This document shows positions 23,824-26,194 of a DNA stretch of 26,194 nt, piece by piece. The stretch spans positions 13,223-39,416 of the forward strand of contig DHOG01000102.1 of assembly GCA_002410715.1 (NCBI GenBank). Direction: 5' to 3'. Under the pieces are notes generated by a model that was not told the DNA's origin, ran no database searches, and saw nothing but the letters and a program-made list of their open reading frames with translations. Origin of the DNA: Ruminococcaceae bacterium UBA5396 (GTDB lineage: Bacteria; Bacillota; Clostridia; Oscillospirales; Acutalibacteraceae). The position numbers and the translations under genes were made by a program. Positions within the stretch are counted from its first letter, which is position 1, and every line of letters starts with the position of its first letter.

Positions 23824-24714
23824 TTGCGAGGTCTGAATCATGACCCCTCTTTCCTTGCGGTATTGCGAGGGCGACATATTCATACCGTTATGAAATGCTT
23901 TAATAAAATTCGAAATGCTGAAAAACCCGCATTCTTCCGCAATGTCAATGATTTTCTTATCGGAGTTCTGCAATAGATCGGCGGCATTCTGCAGACGAAT
24001 CCGAGTCAGGTATTCCATGGGGGAAACCCCCATGGTCTCACGAAAGACCGAACTGAAATTCGGAACGCTCATATTGATCATCTTGGCAAGATCTGCCAGC
24101 GTTATTTTCTTGTCATAATGCTTAAATATATAGTTGATTACAGGAGCCAATCTTTCTCGGTTTCTGGCCTCTCTCAGGGTGCATGACGGGTCGCCGCGCT
24201 GCTCCATTTCTCGTTTTAAAAGTGCCGCCAGCCGCCACAATAATGCAACCGCCATCAGCGAAGAAGCGGAATCCTCGGTCTCTGCCTCCTTCCAGATGGC
24301 ATCCACAATGCGTAGTATCTCACTGTAACAAGCGTCCTTGCCGGATAGTGTTACGCAGCCGCGTGCCATGGCCTTCATGGGAGACAGTGCTTCATGCCCC
24401 AGCGAACAGGCGTAGGAATTGCTAAACAACCGCCTGTCAAAGGCAATTAGATTCACGGTCAGGCTCTCGGAGGCTGTAAATGTATATCCTCCATTGTTTC
24501 CGAGAATCAAAATGTCTCCGGTATGTACGCTGCGTGCTGCGTCTTCCTGACAAACCTTGCCGCTGCCGCGCTGAATGTGGCATATTGCCATAATGTTTTC
24601 CGGATTGTTTTCGGCTGCTATGCGCTCGTAATCCATAAACGACAGCGGCATAGAGCCTCCGCATGCAATTGAAATGCATTTTGTAAGGACCACTGCACCG
24701 CTAATATCCAACAC
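23815..24714 (-). CDS. AraC-family transcriptional regulator
   Basis: This 299-residue regulator has an N-terminal cupin-like sensing domain (about 35-115) and a C-terminal pair of helix-turn-helix motifs (about 201-223, KKITLADLAKMINMSVPNF; and 251-273, KKIIDIAEECGFFSISNF), with the family signature ending in MSPSQYRKERG. It probably activates the import operon that starts 108 bp downstream in response to a sugar; the ligand is unknown. The start is GTG at 24714, placed 6 bases after GGGAGG; an overlapping ATG in another frame stops after five codons. A promoter with a LacI-type operator inside its spacer lies about 180 bases upstream, so the regulator itself is probably under repressor control. 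Confidence 0.88.
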   Translation of the reverse strand: MLDISGAVVLTKCISIACGGSMPLSFMDYERIAAENNPENIMAICHIQRGSGKVCQEDAARSVHTGDILILGNNGGYTFTASESLTVNLIAFDRRLFSNSYACSLGHEALSPMKAMARGCVTLSGKDACYSEILRIVDAIWKEAETEDSASSLMAVALLWRLAALLKREMEQRGDPSCTLREARNRERLAPVINYIFKHYDKKITLADLAKMINMSVPNFSSVFRETMGVSPMEYLTRIRLQNAADLLQNSDKKIIDIAEECGFFSISNFIKAFHNGMNMSPSQYRKERGVMIQTSQAQ

Positions 24715-24783
24715 TCATCGCCTCCCTTATGGTAATCAAGTGTTTCAGGTTTTCTTTTTCACCGCCCCAACAATCGCACTTAA

Positions 24784-24799
24784 CAGTAATCGATTACTG
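24784..24799. promoter_or_regulatory. LacI-family operator O1, perfect 16-bp palindrome
   Basis: CAGTAATCGATTACTG is fully self-complementary with the central CG typical of LacI-family operators. It lies in the araC leader about 70 bases upstream of the start codon. Related sites occur at 24894-24909, 8983-8998 and 26181-26194. Confidence 0.75.
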
Positions 24800-24889
24800 C
24801 CATATGGTTCATTGCTTAGTTGCGCCCAAATGCAAATATTGTGATGGTATCTTTGTTTACGCAATGCATTGCTGTCGATGGGGCGGAAA

Positions 24890-24918
24890 TATATAGTAAT
24901 CGTTTTCTGTGTAGTCAA
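24890..24918 (-). promoter_or_regulatory. Sigma-A-like promoter for araC with operator O2 in the spacer
   Basis: TTGACT (-35, 24918-24913) and TATATA (-10, 24895-24890) are separated by exactly 17 bp. The spacer contains most of CAGAAAACGATTACTA, which matches O1 at 13 of 16 bases (24909-24894). A repressor bound there would occlude RNA polymerase. The predicted leader is about 170 bases and includes O1. Confidence 0.7.
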
Positions 24919-25097
24919 TGTACAAAGAGTTGTTTAAATACGCTATAAATATAGTAACATATTTATAATATTTGTGCTTATCATATCTTATTGAGTAGTT
25001 ACACTATCGTGTTAAATTCGAGGCTGTTTTCGTGATATTCACCCTTTAGTGCCGATATTTGGGTTAAGCTTTCGTCTTATTAGACAGATTGACCTGC

Positions 25098-26135
25098 TTA
25101 TGTAATACGCTTCACGGATTCACGCTCTACCAGTTTGGGCTTAAAGCGTACCTTTTCCATTGGCGTTTTGGGAATTTCAAAGCTTTTAAGCAACAGCTCT
25201 ATTGCTTTGGAGCCAATTTCGCGCGTTGACTGGTCAATTGTTGTCAATGCCGGCGTAACCATATCCGAGATCGGCATATTGTCAAAGCCCATTACCGAAA
25301 CATCTTCGGGAATATGTACACCTTGACTTTGCAGAGAACGCATAACACCTAACGCCATCATATCGTTGATGCAAAATATGGCTGTCGGGGGCTTTTTCAG
25401 ACTCATCAGCTTGTCTGCAAGCTTGCTGCCGATGTTGAATTCGTAGAGATTTTCATCATCCCGCTCATAGTCAGATATGCGCAGGTAATCGTTGTCCAGT
25501 TCAATGCCGCTTTCCTTCAAGCCGGCTGTAAACCCCTCCAGCCGCTGACGGCGGCTTGCATAGGAAAGCGGAGGGCTGACAAATGCAATATCCCGATGTC
25601 CCATGTTCACCAGATAATGTGCAGCCATATATCCGCCGCCATAATAATTAAAGCATACCCTATGCGTCGGTACATTCAGGGCTTGTTCAATTGCAACCAC
25701 TGTTACCCCGTCGGTCTGCATTTCGCCAATCCATGATGTATCATCGCTCACAGTTGAAATAATAATGCCCTTAACCTGCTTTTGAAGCAGGGAAATAAAC
25801 TGCTTTTTCTCATGCTCCGGGTTTCGATAGGAGTTACAGAGCAATACGGTATACCCGCTATGTATCAGGGAATCATTGATTCCTGCAATCAACCCGGGAT
25901 AATAATAGTTTGAAATATTTGGTATTATGACCCCAACTTCATCTGTCTTATTGGATTTTAGATAACGACCAAGCATATTCGGCTTATAATTCAATTCAAT
26001 TACGGCTTGCTTTACGCAGTTGCGCAGTTTATCACTCACCGGGTAATCAACATTATTGATGATCCTTGATACGGTTGCCACCGAAACGCCGCAGTGCTTG
26101 GCAACGTCATAGATCGTCACATTTTTTTTAGCCAT
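25098..26135 (-). CDS. LacI-family transcriptional repressor
   Basis: This 345-residue regulator has the LacI layout: an N-terminal helix-turn-helix (TIYDVAKHCGVSVATVSRII, residues 7-26), a hinge segment NYKPNMLGRYLKSN (about 49-62), and a periplasmic-binding-protein-like effector domain (about 65-335) with the C-terminal motifs ICINDMMALG-like and VSVMGFDN. It should bind palindromes with a central CG and release them on binding a sugar; the ligand is unknown. The ATG at 26135 has GGAGAG 9 bases upstream. It lies upstream of araC in the same orientation. Operator-like sites before araC, before the surface-protein gene and before itself suggest it controls the whole locus. Confidence 0.92.
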   Translation of the reverse strand: MAKKNVTIYDVAKHCGVSVATVSRIINNVDYPVSDKLRNCVKQAVIELNYKPNMLGRYLKSNKTDEVGVIIPNISNYYYPGLIAGINDSLIHSGYTVLLCNSYRNPEHEKKQFISLLQKQVKGIIISTVSDDTSWIGEMQTDGVTVVAIEQALNVPTHRVCFNYYGGGYMAAHYLVNMGHRDIAFVSPPLSYASRRQRLEGFTAGLKESGIELDNDYLRISDYERDDENLYEFNIGSKLADKLMSLKKPPTAIFCINDMMALGVMRSLQSQGVHIPEDVSVMGFDNMPISDMVTPALTTIDQSTREIGSKAIELLLKSFEIPKTPMEKVRFKPKLVERESVKRIT

Positions 26136-26180
26136 CTATGCCCACTCTCCTGCAATCATGGTATACAAAAACCAGTTACA

Positions 26181-26194
26181 CAGAAATCGGTTTC
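26181..26194 (-). promoter_or_regulatory. Operator-like dyad upstream of the lacI-type gene (cut by window edge)
   Basis: CAGAAATCGGTTTC matches 11 of the first 14 bases of O1 and is a near-palindrome around a central CG. It lies about 46 bases before the repressor start codon, a position that would allow autoregulation. The window ends inside the site. Confidence 0.4.

Larger units (their letters stand above)
24715..25097 (-). other. 383-bp regulatory region between lacI-type and araC genes
   Basis: There is no coding sequence on either strand. The region holds operator O1 (24784-24799), a promoter with operator O2 in its spacer (24890-24918) and a long AT-rich part (about 24940-25020). A short imperfect dyad, ACAC-TATC-GTGT, lies near 25001-25014. 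No convincing T-run terminator for the LacI gene is visible, so some read-through from it into araC is possible. Confidence 0.6.

Noticed and set aside
25001..25014. Dyad ACAC-TATC-GTGT as terminator of the repressor gene
   Set aside because: The stem has only four good pairs, there is no T-run and it lies more than 80 bases from the stop codon.

Overview
The window reads as part of a carbohydrate-uptake and degradation locus from a Gram-positive, anaerobe-like Firmicute, most likely a clostridial (Oscillospirales-type) bacterium. The reasons are strong AGGAGG-type ribosome binding sites, lipoprotein and PKTG-type sortase signals, Thr/Ser-rich surface linkers, CUT1 sugar importers and LacI/AraC regulators. 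The species cannot be named from the sequence. All 18 recognised genes lie on the minus strand, so transcription runs from high to low coordinates. I see no rRNA, tRNA, CRISPR array, insertion sequence or phage gene.

Regulators (26194 to 23770): a LacI-family repressor (25098-26135), then a 383-bp non-coding stretch, then an AraC-family regulator (23815-24714). The stretch holds a perfect 16-bp palindrome and a sigma-A-like promoter whose 17-bp spacer contains a second copy of the palindrome. A 17/19-identical tandem direct repeat sits between araC and the next gene and is a good candidate AraC binding site.

Import operon (23706 to 9110): a lipoprotein solute-binding protein; a 989-residue non-lipidated binding protein with extra N-terminal domains; permease pair A (18269-19195 and 17243-18196); an NHL-propeller/TPR membrane protein; a YIP1-family membrane protein; a DUF5696-like lipoprotein; permease pair B (11452-12387 and 10509-11459); and a GH16 lipoprotein. 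Most junctions overlap or are separated by only a few bases. No ATPase is encoded, so a shared MsmX-type ATPase elsewhere is presumed.

Surface display and intracellular catabolism (8957 to 1): two extracellular proteins built of related carbohydrate-binding-like modules, one held by a membrane helix and one by a sortase signal. Then come a TIM-barrel-like protein, a GH94-type phosphorylase, a phosphohexomutase and the start of NagA. A LacI-type operator lies just upstream of the first of these genes.

Working model (inference): GH16 cleaves a beta-linked glycan at the cell surface, the modular proteins hold it, and the two importers take up oligosaccharides. GH94 phosphorolyses them to a sugar 1-phosphate, which the mutase converts to the 6-phosphate. 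NagA next to the mutase raises the possibility that the sugar is GlcNAc rather than glucose. The repressor would control the catabolic genes directly and the import operon through AraC. The least understood part is the NHL-TPR / YIP1 / DUF5696 trio placed between the two permease pairs.
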